44,689 bases of DNA from Lachnospiraceae bacterium (GCA_016287765.1 JAEEWS010000017.1:1-44689), one strand, 5' to 3'. Positions 36,831-44,450 are shown, counted from the first letter of the stretch. Notes: generated by a model not told the origin, from the letters alone. Translations and numbers: made by a program.

Positions 36831-37626
36831 TTTTAAGTCTCCCGATAGTTTGGCCAATTCTGACCCTTACTTCCTTATCTGCTTTTTCTGCGAACAGTTC
36901 CAGTCTGTCCTTTATATTTTTCTTTAAAAGAAGAACTATGGTTGAACCCGCCAGTTCAAAGTTTCCCATTTCATCCCCCTTTTTCATGACTCCCGAATTC
37001 TCGGCCAAAGTCACGCCTCCCACAGCCATGGCCCCGATCTCCGTCTGCACCGCAGTATCAAAATGGGCGGTCTTTAAAACACTGCACCATCTGCGGTTAA
37101 GCCTGAACACGGGATAATGTCTCAAAGCAATGGGCTGGACGCTGTGAAGCTGTCCCGGAACAAAAAATGTCTCTATGGAATAGATATCATCAAAATAACA
37201 AAAATGATGATAATCCGAAGCTTCCAGTCTGAACACCAGGCAAAGCCCTCCCCCGAAAAGCTCGGCCGTTTCCCTGTCGGGAATAAGATCCGGAATGGTG
37301 TAAAGGGATCCTTTCATGGGTATTTCCAATCCCTCTGTTATATCATAGACCGAAAGTAGACTATCACAAGGTGCCGTAAGAGCACACGGATTGCCGTCAA
37401 ATGTAAGATCTTCCCTCTTTCTGGCAAAAAAATCGGCAAAGGAAAGATAGGTCCGATCGCCATACGGTGTCATATCGATCCCGTTCTTTTTTATATAATT
37501 GGGGATCATTATTTTTGATGCTTTTGTATGAAGGAACCTGGCAACAGGTCGGAAGATGTGCATCCTTTGCATAAGGCCGAGCACTCCCCGTCCGAAGGCC
37601 GTGGTGTAAAAAAAGTCAGCGTTCAT
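36814..37626 (-). CDS. psd: Phosphatidylserine decarboxylase proenzyme
   Basis: The 270-residue protein carries the self-cleavage site near the C-terminus: FELAGSTIV, where Ser228 would become the pyruvoyl group. The usual motif is LGST, so Leu is replaced by Ala. Supporting residues Asp88 (APCDSLL, usual PADG) and the DYHHF histidines are present. It converts phosphatidylserine to phosphatidylethanolamine. The ATG overlaps the pssA stop by one base with no ribosome site, which implies translational coupling to the enzyme that makes its substrate. Confidence 0.9.
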   Translation of the reverse strand: MNADFFYTTAFGRGVLGLMQRMHIFRPVARFLHTKASKIMIPNYIKKNGIDMTPYGDRTYLSFADFFARKREDLTFDGNPCALTAPCDSLLSVYDITEGLEIPMKGSLYTIPDLIPDRETAELFGGGLCLVFRLEASDYHHFCYFDDIYSIETFFVPGQLHSVQPIALRHYPVFRLNRRWCSVLKTAHFDTAVQTEIGAMAVGGVTLAENSGVMKKGDEMGNFELAGSTIVLLLKKNIKDRLELFAEKADKEVRVRIGQTIGRLKNEDQT

Positions 37627-38267
37627 TATACAAAATCCAATGATATGATCACAAAACCCACTTCTACGATACCGCAGATCAAAACTGCCAGTTTTCCGAG
37701 AAGCTTAGGTTTCTTAAGGGGTACGGGTGTCAAAAAGAGTACAGCCATCACAAACAGCGTTACAGCTGAGGCAACAGGTGTCTTCCAGGAAAACACGCGG
37801 CCTGCCGCATATATAAGTGGATAAAACAGAGCCGAAAGCGTAACGGGAAGTCCGTAATAAAGTGTTCTTGAAGTCGAACTGGTCTTTTGCCTGTCCTGCT
37901 CATCCACGTTGAAATAAGCCAGACGGATCAGGGCACAGAGCACATAAAGTGCACTGATGGCAAGTACCAGATTGTTGTGGGGATTCATGCTGTAGGTGAT
38001 GGTTCCGGGCAATACACCGAAGCAGATCAGGTCACTCAGGGAATCGATCTGTATCCCGAAGTTTTTCTCCTGCTCATTTCTCTGTCTCGTGGATGCCACC
38101 GTTCCGTCGAACATGTCACAAAATCCCGACAGCATAAGGCATATCACAGCCGCACAGCTGTTCTGCTCAAAGGCATATGCAATGCCCACAACACCGATCA
38201 GCATTCCGATATAGGTCAGGATGACGGTGTAGTTGTAGTAGCCCAAAGGCTTGATCTTAGAATTCAT
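37626..38267 (-). CDS. pssA: CDP-diacylglycerol-serine O-phosphatidyltransferase
   Basis: The 213-residue membrane protein has the CDP-alcohol phosphatidyltransferase motif at 51-79: Asp51, Asp54-Gly55, Ala58, Gly71, Asp75, Asp79. Ser59 stands where the motif normally has Arg (DGxxAR), and the Ala-Gly stretch is three residues longer than the common form. The metal-binding Asp residues are all present. Coupling to psd (TAATG) identifies the alcohol as serine. Ribosome site GAGGGAGAG; 16 nt after the VTT gene. Confidence 0.9.
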   Translation of the reverse strand: MNSKIKPLGYYNYTVILTYIGMLIGVVGIAYAFEQNSCAAVICLMLSGFCDMFDGTVASTRQRNEQEKNFGIQIDSLSDLICFGVLPGTITYSMNPHNNLVLAISALYVLCALIRLAYFNVDEQDRQKTSSTSRTLYYGLPVTLSALFYPLIYAAGRVFSWKTPVASAVTLFVMAVLFLTPVPLKKPKLLGKLAVLICGIVEVGFVIISLDFV

Positions 38268-38283
38268 GGTTATACTCTCCCTC

Positions 38284-38928
38284 TTACTTTATAAGTGAAA
38301 AGCCCAGGCTGTACGCAAGAATGCACCAGGGTTTTCCCAAAATAATGATCCATAAAAATTTCTGCGCCCTCATCTTTGAAACTCCCGTAAGATAACAAAG
38401 ATAGTCATCCGGAAACAACGGAAGCAACATGGCCATAAAGAGAAATGCCGTATAGGATCCGCTCTTCGATGCCCAATCCGACCATTTTCGATACTTTCCT
38501 TCCGGGAACAGATCCTGTAAAAGCGGTTTCCCGAATTTTCTGGCCAGCAGAAAGGCTATGAAAGAACCCAGCCCTATGCCGATATAGTTGCAGAAGAAGC
38601 CCACTGCCGGTCCGAACATAACAGAGCCCGCAGCGCATCCCAGAAAGCCCGGAAGCACCGGGATCACCACCTGCATCGCCTGAAACATGGTAAGTATCAC
38701 AGGGCCGAACACCCCGTATTTTTCTATATAATGCTGCAGTCCTTCCACTGACTTGAATTCACCGTCAAAAAAGGCTTTGCCGAGGGCCACAGCAAATACC
38801 AAAACAAGAGCCACGAGAAAAAAAGAAGCAATCCGGATGGCTGTCTGCCTCACGCTCCTGTCAGCGGATGTTTTATTTTCGGAGTTTTCCGCCGCAAGCT
38901 CCGTTCCTGCCTTTTCAGGCCTTTCCAT
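38284..38928 (-). CDS. TVP38/TMEM64 (VTT/DedA-like) membrane protein
   Basis: The 214-residue protein has a hydrophilic Glu/Ser/Lys-rich N-terminus of about 28 residues and about five helices. The VTT core is visible (FQAMQVVIPVLPGFLGCAAG, GPAVGFFCNYIGIGLGSFIA and the LLARKFGKP reentrant signature). DedA/VTT proteins move phospholipids or undecaprenyl phosphate across bilayers. As first gene of a pssA-psd-PAP2 operon it fits lipid distribution or recycling. Ribosome site GGGGG. No clear promoter was recognised upstream. Confidence 0.88.
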   Translation of the reverse strand: MERPEKAGTELAAENSENKTSADRSVRQTAIRIASFFLVALVLVFAVALGKAFFDGEFKSVEGLQHYIEKYGVFGPVILTMFQAMQVVIPVLPGFLGCAAGSVMFGPAVGFFCNYIGIGLGSFIAFLLARKFGKPLLQDLFPEGKYRKWSDWASKSGSYTAFLFMAMLLPLFPDDYLCYLTGVSKMRAQKFLWIIILGKPWCILAYSLGFSLIK

Positions 38929-39046
38929 ACTTTACCCCCATGAAACATAAATCTTTATAATGCCTTCATATTACAGAAGCCACATTAAAATAAAACTCAA
39001 ATCGTCTATATAAGACGTAAAAATTCCATTAAGGTTTCATTAAAAA

Positions 39047-39083
39047 ACAAAAAATAAAAAGACCCGTCGATAGGCCTTGGTCT
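39047..39083 (-). terminator. Possible terminator downstream of 6S RNA
   Basis: Minus strand: AGACC (39079-39083) and GGTCT (39060-39064) can pair, followed by TTTTTATTTTTTG. The stem is short and the loop long, so it may be a backup to the U-tract at 39091-39096. Confidence 0.4.
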
Positions 39084-39089
39084 GTCGCA

Positions 39090-39325
39090 TAAAAAACCCG
39101 AGGTGCCGTTTCCCGCATTTTGACTCCTAGCATCATGCCAGGTGGGTAACCGCAGCCTGATTTGCTGTCTTCCGCTGCGGCGACCTTCGTATCGATCAAA
39201 AACATGTTTTAACCGATACGAAGGCCGGCGATGAAGTTGCGGCCTGACATCCGTCACGCAATTAGGAATCCCGTTTAAAGTTTTGTAGGTTCAAAATAGC
39301 AAGGAGTTGTCGTACACTTCAGGTT
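39090..39325 (-). ncRNA. ssrS: 6S RNA
   Basis: A non-coding transcript of about 235 nt starts near 39325 from its own promoter and ends in a U-run (39091-39096). The ends form a closing stem: ACCTGAAGTG (39315-39324) with CACCTCGGGT (39096-39105), 9 of 10 pairs. Inside are GTGTACGACA, TGAACCTACAA, GGATGTCAGGC, TTACCCACCT and CAAAATGCGGGAAACGGC, which I recall as typical of clostridial 6S RNA. An 11-bp hairpin CCTTCGTATCG/CGATACGAAGG lies mid-molecule. 6S RNA binds sigma-A RNA polymerase as a promoter mimic in slow growth. Recognition is from memory of the family, not a model search. Confidence 0.75.
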
Positions 39326-39331
39326 AGCTAG

Positions 39332-39360
39332 AGTATATCATCTTTCCCCGTTTATCTCAA
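39332..39360 (-). promoter_or_regulatory. Promoter of 6S RNA
   Basis: Minus strand: -35 TTGAGA (39355-39360), 17 nt, -10 TATACT (39332-39337). Predicted start near 39325 coincides with the base of the RNA's closing stem. Confidence 0.8.
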
Positions 39361-39403
39361 TATAAAATCGATAAAAAGTTTGTGAAGCACAACAGCCTTT
39401 CAC

Positions 39404-39476
39404 AAAAATGAACCCCTAACCCCGTCCCCGGGGTTCAAAAAATGAACCTCGGGGACGGGGTTAGGGGTTCATTTTT
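39404..39476. repeat. REP-like palindrome, copy A
   Basis: A 27-nt arm (39404-39430) is perfectly complementary to 39450-39476. The 19-nt centre itself pairs (GGTTCA/TGAACC), giving a nearly continuous hairpin of over 30 bp. The arm core is GGGGACGGGGTTAGGGGTTC, the same as at the right end of the window. It ends in seven T on the plus strand and could also terminate transcription. A degenerate trace (GGCGACGGGGGC) follows at 39483. Confidence 0.9.
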
Positions 39477-39502
39477 TTCGTTGGCGACGGGGGCAAAAAT
39501 CA

Positions 39503-39531
39503 TTGTGAAGGCGAAGTAAGTGCGCTATAAT
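39503..39531 (+). promoter_or_regulatory. Promoter of the membrane-GH2 gene
   Basis: Plus strand: -35 TTGTGA (39503-39508), 17 nt, perfect -10 TATAAT (39526-39531). Leader about 20 nt to the ATG, with GGGGG as ribosome site. Confidence 0.7.
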
Positions 39532-39558
39532 ATACCTCAGTTTTAATAAGGGGGATAT

Positions 39559-42051
39559 ATGACAGGACGATCAAAAAGGCAAAAGTATATATATGCTTTT
39601 ATCTCACCGGCTTTCTTTTTGGCCGGCGGATTTTTATGTTGCGAGCCTATCTATCTGATCTTCGGATGTTTTGCGGCTTTTTTTTCTGCCTTTGGCCTAA
39701 GGGGCCTTCAGGAGCTGGCGGAAACTCCGGTGACTAAAGAGTCTTCCGCATCTTTAAACATTTCCGCTACCGTTTCGCTTTTTCTGATCTCGGTATCTGG
39801 TTCAGTGATCTTCATGGGACTTTCAAGGCAATTACCCGCTCTTTTGTCTCCCGTAAAGCTGATCTCGCTCCTTATCATTGCTTTTTTACTTGCCGGATCC
39901 GTAGTCTTCTTTTATGGTACACTTTACGATTCCCAGGGCTTTTCCACATCTGTTATCCCTGCTATTGCTTTTCAGCTTTCCGGCTGTTGTTTTCTTTTTG
40001 TATCCACTCACTATATTCCGATCCTCATATCCTGCTTCCTGGTTCTCACAGGTCAGTTTTGTGCTGTGAGCGTCATAGGTTCGCTGTTAAATAATTACAC
40101 CCCCATCCATTATCGCATACATTTCGCCCTCCTCAGGGCCCTTGCAGTGATGCTGGCTCCTGTAGCGGCTTTCTTCCTATTAAAGATACACCTTTTTAAC
40201 GGCTCCAATGTATTTCTTCTGGCGGTAGCTCTGGATGTGGCAGTATTCATCTCCCTGTCCGCGGTTTATGTGGTCATCCGTACCTCTCACTTTTCTCTTT
40301 CCACCGAAAGCGGAGACCTTACAGAGCCCAGGATCCTTCGGGAATTTGTGGATCCTTCGGATGCTCCGATCACCTGGACTGAATATCCCCGTCCTCAAAT
40401 GAGAAGAAATGACTGGATAAATCTGAACGGAGTATGGAAACTCAACACAGACACCATTTACGTTCCTTTTCCGCCCCAATCATCCCTGGCCTGCCACAAG
40501 GGCACGGTTTCCAATGTGCTTTTTTACAGCCGCACTTTCCATATCCCTGCGGAATGGGAGGGGAAACGGATCCTTCTTCACTTCGGTGCCGTGGATCAGA
40601 CCTGCGAAGTCTATGTCAACAACAGACACATAGGCTCTCACGAAGGGGGCTACCTTCCTTTTACCTTTGATATTACCGACTCCCTTAACTTCCTGTTTGA
40701 AAACACCGTGGAAGTCAGAGCCCTGGACCTTCTGTCCAAAAAATACCCTTACGGAAAACAGCGCATCCCCAGAGGCGGCATGTGGTACACCCCGGTCAGT
40801 GGCATCTGGCAGACCGTATGGCTGGAGCCCGTTCCCAAGAATCACATCCGCAGGATAAAGATAACGCCCGATCTTAAAGGCATATACTTAAAAACTGTGG
40901 TAAGTTCTCCCGATGTGATCGGTCGGTTTACCGTTGATATAAATCTCCCGGGCGGCAAGCATTTCCACAGGGACTATTCGGAGCCCCGTCAATATATAGA
41001 TCTGGAAGAAGCCTATCTTTCGGTGGGACTCATGGAGCCCTTACGACTTTGGAGTCCTGAATCTCCCTACCTTTATCGGATGAAAGTGACCTACGAATCC
41101 GACGAAGTTGAGACCTACTTCGGTCTTCGTACCATTGAATTAAAAAGTATAAAGGGCATAGAAAGAGTCGTCCTTAACGGAAACCCCATCTACATTCACG
41201 GGGTGCTGGATCAGGGATATTTCCCCGAAGGCATATTCACCCCGGCTGTCGCGAAAGAATATGCCAGGGACATAATGAGAATGAAGGAACTGGGCTTCAA
41301 CTGCCTCAGAAAGCATATAAAGATAGAACCGGACATCTTCTATTATTACTGTGACACCCTGGGAATGCTGGTGCTCCAGGATATGGTGAATAACGGGAAA
41401 TACAGTTTCATCATGGATACAATAATGCCCAACATCACCACAAAGCACAGCTCGGATGTGGGCAAATGCCATTCCAAAAAACGGAAGGAGTTTTTCATAG
41501 AGCACTGCAAGGCTACGTTGAGGCAGCTCCACAACCACCCTTCCATAATCGCCTATACCATTTTTAATGAGGGCTGGGGCCAGTTTGACAGTGACAGCAT
41601 CTTCGATATCCTTAAGGAAAAGGACGGCACCCGCCTTTATGATTCCACCTCAGGCTGGTTTGTGCAGAAAAAGAGCGACTTTGACAGCCGCCATCAATAC
41701 TTCAACAATGTTTTGTTTACTCCGGGAGTGCGGCCTCTTCTGATCTCCGAGTGCGGAGGCTTCTCCTATATGATACCGGAGCACTATTTTTCAAAATATA
41801 ATCACTTCAGTTACGGTATCTCCCTGTCTTCAAAAGAGCTCACCGGGCTGGTCAGAAAAATGTACGATGAAATGGTGATACCCATTATAGAAAAAGGAGG
41901 CTGCGGTTGCATTTACACCCAGCTTTCCGATATCGAGGACGAGACCAACGGTCTGTATACCTATGACCGGAAGGTTCTTAAGGTGGATAAGGACGAGATG
42001 TTAAGGATCAGGGATGATATCGAAGAACATCTAAAAAATGCAGTTGAATAA
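39559..42051 (+). CDS. Fusion of an eight-helix membrane domain with a GH2 glycosidase
   Basis: The 830-residue product begins with about eight membrane helices (residues 10-240). A glycoside hydrolase family 2 enzyme follows: sugar-binding domain from about 275 (TEYPRPQMRRNDWINLNGVW), jelly-roll motif RGGMWYTPVSGIWQTVWLE, Ig-like domain, and TIM barrel from about 540. The acid/base is Glu671 (IFNEGWGQ) and the nucleophile Glu731 (LLISECGG). Both catalytic residues are intact; the beta-galactosidase, glucuronidase or mannosidase choice is open. With even helix number and a basic N-terminus, the enzyme would face the cytosol. GH2 enzymes are normally soluble or secreted. The membrane part matches no family I can name. 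Confidence 0.85.
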   Translation: MTGRSKRQKYIYAFISPAFFLAGGFLCCEPIYLIFGCFAAFFSAFGLRGLQELAETPVTKESSASLNISATVSLFLISVSGSVIFMGLSRQLPALLSPVKLISLLIIAFLLAGSVVFFYGTLYDSQGFSTSVIPAIAFQLSGCCFLFVSTHYIPILISCFLVLTGQFCAVSVIGSLLNNYTPIHYRIHFALLRALAVMLAPVAAFFLLKIHLFNGSNVFLLAVALDVAVFISLSAVYVVIRTSHFSLSTESGDLTEPRILREFVDPSDAPITWTEYPRPQMRRNDWINLNGVWKLNTDTIYVPFPPQSSLACHKGTVSNVLFYSRTFHIPAEWEGKRILLHFGAVDQTCEVYVNNRHIGSHEGGYLPFTFDITDSLNFLFENTVEVRALDLLSKKYPYGKQRIPRGGMWYTPVSGIWQTVWLEPVPKNHIRRIKITPDLKGIYLKTVVSSPDVIGRFTVDINLPGGKHFHRDYSEPRQYIDLEEAYLSVGLMEPLRLWSPESPYLYRMKVTYESDEVETYFGLRTIELKSIKGIERVVLNGNPIYIHGVLDQGYFPEGIFTPAVAKEYARDIMRMKELGFNCLRKHIKIEPDIFYYYCDTLGMLVLQDMVNNGKYSFIMDTIMPNITTKHSSDVGKCHSKKRKEFFIEHCKATLRQLHNHPSIIAYTIFNEGWGQFDSDSIFDILKEKDGTRLYDSTSGWFVQKKSDFDSRHQYFNNVLFTPGVRPLLISECGGFSYMIPEHYFSKYNHFSYGISLSSKELTGLVRKMYDEMVIPIIEKGGCGCIYTQLSDIEDETNGLYTYDRKVLKVDKDEMLRIRDDIEEHLKNAVE

Positions 42052-42054
42052 ATG

Positions 42055-42085
42055 AAAAGCAGGACCTTTAAAGCCCTGCTTTTTT
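42055..42085. terminator. Bidirectional terminator between convergent genes
   Basis: AAAAGCAGG (42055-42063) pairs with CCTGCTTTT (42075-42083), then T-run on the plus strand and AAAA on the left. It lies just after the GH2 stop and 5 nt beyond the stop of the convergent minus-strand gene. Confidence 0.88.
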
Positions 42086-42089
42086 GTAT

Positions 42090-42569
42090 CTATTCCACAT
42101 ATTCGACCGTGATCTTGTTTGCCACCTTTTGCTTTTCCATTACTTCTTTAACCGCATTGGCCGAGCTTTCGGGGGCAAGGGATATATCCACCACGAACTT
42201 AACAGTGGAATTCAATTTGTGAGCATCTATTACCTTTTTCTCCAGCTCCGCGGTGTCTGCGCAGGGCTCTTCAAAAAAAGTGATGCTGGATTTTCCGACT
42301 GTGATCTTTATCTCGGAAGCAACACTGTAAGGATGAGGTGTGGGAGTAGGTGTGAAAATGGCCTCCCTTGCCTTTTCCTTTCCTTCGTCAATTGCATCCT
42401 TGGTATTATCCACGAACTGATTTACCGAATCCTCAGTGATCTCACCGTTCTTATCGACCAGTCCGACTTCCTTTCCTATCCCGAACTTGTCACCGCCCAG
42501 GATCGTTCCCAATACAAAGGCCAATCCCACAATGGCTACAAATAACACCAGCTTTATCAAACCTTTCAT
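42090..42569 (-). CDS. Membrane-anchored protein with ExbD/TolR-like C-terminal domain
   Basis: The 159-residue product has one N-terminal helix (4-24), an acidic/helical stretch, a Pro/Thr linker TPTPTPHP (73-80), and a final domain of about 75 residues. That domain follows the ExbD/TolR pattern: ITVGKSSITFFEEPCADTAE, then KFVVDISLAPESSANAVKEV and a closing strand KITVEYVE. The helix lacks the proton-carrying Asp of ExbD, so it is probably an accessory or load-bearing partner of the motor genes before it. It is the last gene of the operon, 41 nt after the coiled-coil gene. Assigned by pattern only. Confidence 0.6.
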   Translation of the reverse strand: MKGLIKLVLFVAIVGLAFVLGTILGGDKFGIGKEVGLVDKNGEITEDSVNQFVDNTKDAIDEGKEKAREAIFTPTPTPHPYSVASEIKITVGKSSITFFEEPCADTAELEKKVIDAHKLNSTVKFVVDISLAPESSANAVKEVMEKQKVANKITVEYVE

Positions 42570-42610
42570 TTCATTTCCTCCTTATGTTCTGCTTCCGGCT
42601 CCTGTTTAAG

Positions 42611-43576
42611 TTACCGGTCTGCATCCTTTATGGGTTTATACAGGACTCTGGCATCATACTTTGATATCAGGTCGTTAAGAGCGTTCTCCACAGCTTTTCT
42701 GTCTCCGGTGGTGATCATGTCCGTATCATAATTAAAGAACACATATACCGAGGTGGCATCCGCCGCAAGAGCCGCATCTATACTTTTTTTAAGAGCCGCT
42801 TTCATCGCTTCGAGAGCTGTGTTTCTTCCTTCATCATCTCTGAACTCTGCCCATCTGTCTTCCGCATCCGTGCCTGCTTTGCCGTAATTTAATGTTCTGT
42901 ATATTGGGAATTCATCCTCTTCTTTTTCATAAACACATTTACAGCCCACATTGTAGGACACTATGAGTTTACTGAGATACTCGTAGCCTTTGATCTTGCT
43001 CTCTGCATTTGCAAGCCTGGCCAAAAGATCTTCCACACTGCCTTCTTCCAGTTTTTTCTGAGCCACCGCCAGTTCCTTTGATACAGCGGATTTTTCATCA
43101 AGGAGCTGAGCAATGGAAGTTTTGGCGTTTTGAAGTTCCTGTTCCTTTTCGGATAAAGCCTTGTCCTTATCGGCAAGTTCTGCGTCCTTATCGGCCAGCT
43201 TCGCATCCTTGTCGGCAAGTGCCCTGTTCTTGATCTCTTCAGCCATCTTCAGCTCAGTTTCTTTATCTTCCAGCTCTTTATCTTTTTCAGCCAGTTTTTT
43301 ATCTTTGTTTTCCAGCTCATTTTCCGCAGCCTTGAGATCGCTTTCACTGACAAGGAGCCTTCGGGCATATTCATCCTCGATCCTTTGCTTTTCCTCATCC
43401 GCGCCGTCCAGTTCGGTCTGCATCTCCTCTATGGTAGCCTTTGCGGCCTCAGTCTCCGCCTCGGAGGCCTTCACCATATTGCTGTTTTCTATCATGACCG
43501 CAAATATCAGGATCATTACCACATCCAGAAGAGAGGTGAGCTCTATAACGATATCACGTATCCGTCTCTTCCTCAT
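42611..43576 (-). CDS. ExbD/MotB-like subunit with long coiled coil
   Basis: The 321-residue protein starts RKRRIRD followed by a single helix (9-29) with Asp18 in SLLDVVMILIF, the position and context of the ion-carrying Asp of ExbD, TolR and MotB. Residues about 35-195 form a coiled coil with near-perfect heptads (LADKDAK, LADKDAE, LADKDKA, LSEKEQE). The C-terminal 120 residues (TSVYVFFNYDTDMITTGDRK) look like a compact alpha/beta domain resembling ExbD's outer domain; no OmpA/peptidoglycan motif is evident. The start (AAGGAGAAG) lies 23 nt inside the upstream channel gene. The expected partner is that channel in a 5:2 motor. Confidence 0.72.
   Translation of the reverse strand: MRKRRIRDIVIELTSLLDVVMILIFAVMIENSNMVKASEAETEAAKATIEEMQTELDGADEEKQRIEDEYARRLLVSESDLKAAENELENKDKKLAEKDKELEDKETELKMAEEIKNRALADKDAKLADKDAELADKDKALSEKEQELQNAKTSIAQLLDEKSAVSKELAVAQKKLEEGSVEDLLARLANAESKIKGYEYLSKLIVSYNVGCKCVYEKEEDEFPIYRTLNYGKAGTDAEDRWAEFRDDEGRNTALEAMKAALKKSIDAALAADATSVYVFFNYDTDMITTGDRKAVENALNDLISKYDARVLYKPIKDADR
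43165..43227. repeat. Three 21-bp tandem repeats in the coiled-coil gene
   Basis: CCTTATCGGC-type units start at 43165, 43186 and 43207, exactly 21 bp apart, each encoding one LADKDxx heptad. They could expand or contract by whole heptads without frameshift. Confidence 0.75.
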
Positions 43577-44126
43577 GCTCTTCTCCTTTTTTTACGGATG
43601 TAACCTGAATCCTTCCGGTATCGTCTACTATCTCAATATCTCCCTTCCCTGCTTCTTCCAGCAGGTTTTCAACGGAATCCACTACTCCCAGGAATGAATC
43701 CAAAGGTGCGGAAAGTACCGCATCCAGGCACTTAAAGATAACAGCCCAGATAACACCGTTAAGTGTGGTGGTAAGCGCTACCATGAGATTGGACATGAGG
43801 TCGGTGGATTCAGCCACAGTTATAAGTGCCGCCACTGTTCCCATGATACCCAAAAGTGGAAATACCGCGGTTATATTGGCATAGATCTGATAGAGTACCA
43901 TAAGTGTCCTTCCTATGCCTCTCAATCTCTTCCCCGTTTTCCTTGAAACTTGTACTCTTGCCGCTTCTCCCGTTACCAGTTCTCCCTTGGGATAACGGAT
44001 GGTGTTTCCGACCGCTCTTATGATGAGCGATGCCACAAATATACCGAAATTCACTCCCGCAAAAATGAAGATGATCAGGTTGTCCTTTTCGGAAATAAAT
44101 GCAGCCAAACCTTGTAGCCTGTCCAT
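43554..44126 (-). CDS. MotA/TolQ/ExbB-family ion channel subunit
   Basis: The ATG at 44126 was chosen because AAGGGAG stands 6 nt upstream; an ATG at 44141 has none. The 190-residue protein has three helices (about 17-39, 84-107, 115-137). The family core is present: ITAVFPLLGIMGTVAALITV and ALTTTLNGVIWAVIFK, matching the PLLGLLGTV and Thr-lined helix of TolQ/ExbB/MotA. It is the short ExbB/TolQ form, without MotA's long cytoplasmic torque loop. It would form a pentameric proton or sodium channel around the helix of the next gene product. First gene of the operon. Confidence 0.82.
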   Translation of the reverse strand: MDRLQGLAAFISEKDNLIIFIFAGVNFGIFVASLIIRAVGNTIRYPKGELVTGEAARVQVSRKTGKRLRGIGRTLMVLYQIYANITAVFPLLGIMGTVAALITVAESTDLMSNLMVALTTTLNGVIWAVIFKCLDAVLSAPLDSFLGVVDSVENLLEEAGKGDIEIVDDTGRIQVTSVKKGEEHEEETDT

Positions 44127-44172
44127 GTAAGCTCCCTTCATAACACTTTGTTTATATATAGATTTAAACTAT

Positions 44173-44201
44173 ATTATATTATACAAAGTACAACAAAACA
44201 A
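44173..44201 (-). promoter_or_regulatory. Promoter of the motor operon
   Basis: Minus strand: -35 TTGTTT (44196-44201), 17 nt, perfect -10 TATAAT (44173-44178), with a second TATAAT overlapping (44178-44183). Leader about 40 nt. Confidence 0.65.
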
Positions 44202-44229
44202 ATGTATTTAATCTTGTTCTTAAGCCGCC

Positions 44230-44257
44230 AAAAAAAGATCTGCCCACGGCAGATCTT
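44230..44257 (-). terminator. Intrinsic terminator of the small basic protein gene
   Basis: Perfect 10-bp stem AAGATCTGCC/GGCAGATCTT (44235-44257, 3-nt loop) followed on the minus strand by five more T. It lies 14 nt past the stop codon. Confidence 0.92.
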
Positions 44258-44270
44258 AATCGGATCTTGC

Positions 44271-44450
44271 TTATTGACCTCTCTGGCCCTGACGGCGAAC
44301 CGCCTGTCCTCCCTTAACATTGGTGTTTACCGCACCGCTGTTTACCTTGGAGTTGTTCTTGCCGTTCATTGCAGGATTTGCATTGGCCTTTTTATTTCCC
44401 CTTGCCATTGCTTCAAAACCCGCCTGGCGATTACTTTTACTGTTATTCAT
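44271..44450 (-). CDS. 59-residue basic Asn/Gln/Gly-rich small protein
   Basis: An open frame of 59 codons starts at the ATG at 44450 behind GGAGG, from MNNSKSNRQAGFEAMARGNK to the stop at 44271. It has a good promoter (44506-44534) and a strong terminator, so it is very likely expressed. It is rich in Asn (12), Lys/Arg, Gln and Gly, has almost no acidic or hydrophobic residues, no helix and no cysteine. It is probably disordered and nucleic-acid or spore associated. It recalls small acid-soluble spore proteins in composition only; no family motif was recognised. Confidence 0.75.
   Translation of the reverse strand: MNNSKSNRQAGFEAMARGNKKANANPAMNGKNNSKVNSGAVNTNVKGGQAVRRQGQRGQ

Noticed and set aside
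39006..39257. An 83-codon minus-strand frame
   Set aside because: It lies inside the 6S RNA, has no ribosome site and its sequence is explained by the RNA's paired segments.
42090..44126. Zorya antiphage system
   Set aside because: ZorA/ZorB-like pairing is suggestive, but no ZorC/ZorD-type helicase, ATPase or nuclease gene is adjacent, the channel lacks the long ZorA tail, and no OmpA motif is seen in the stalk protein.
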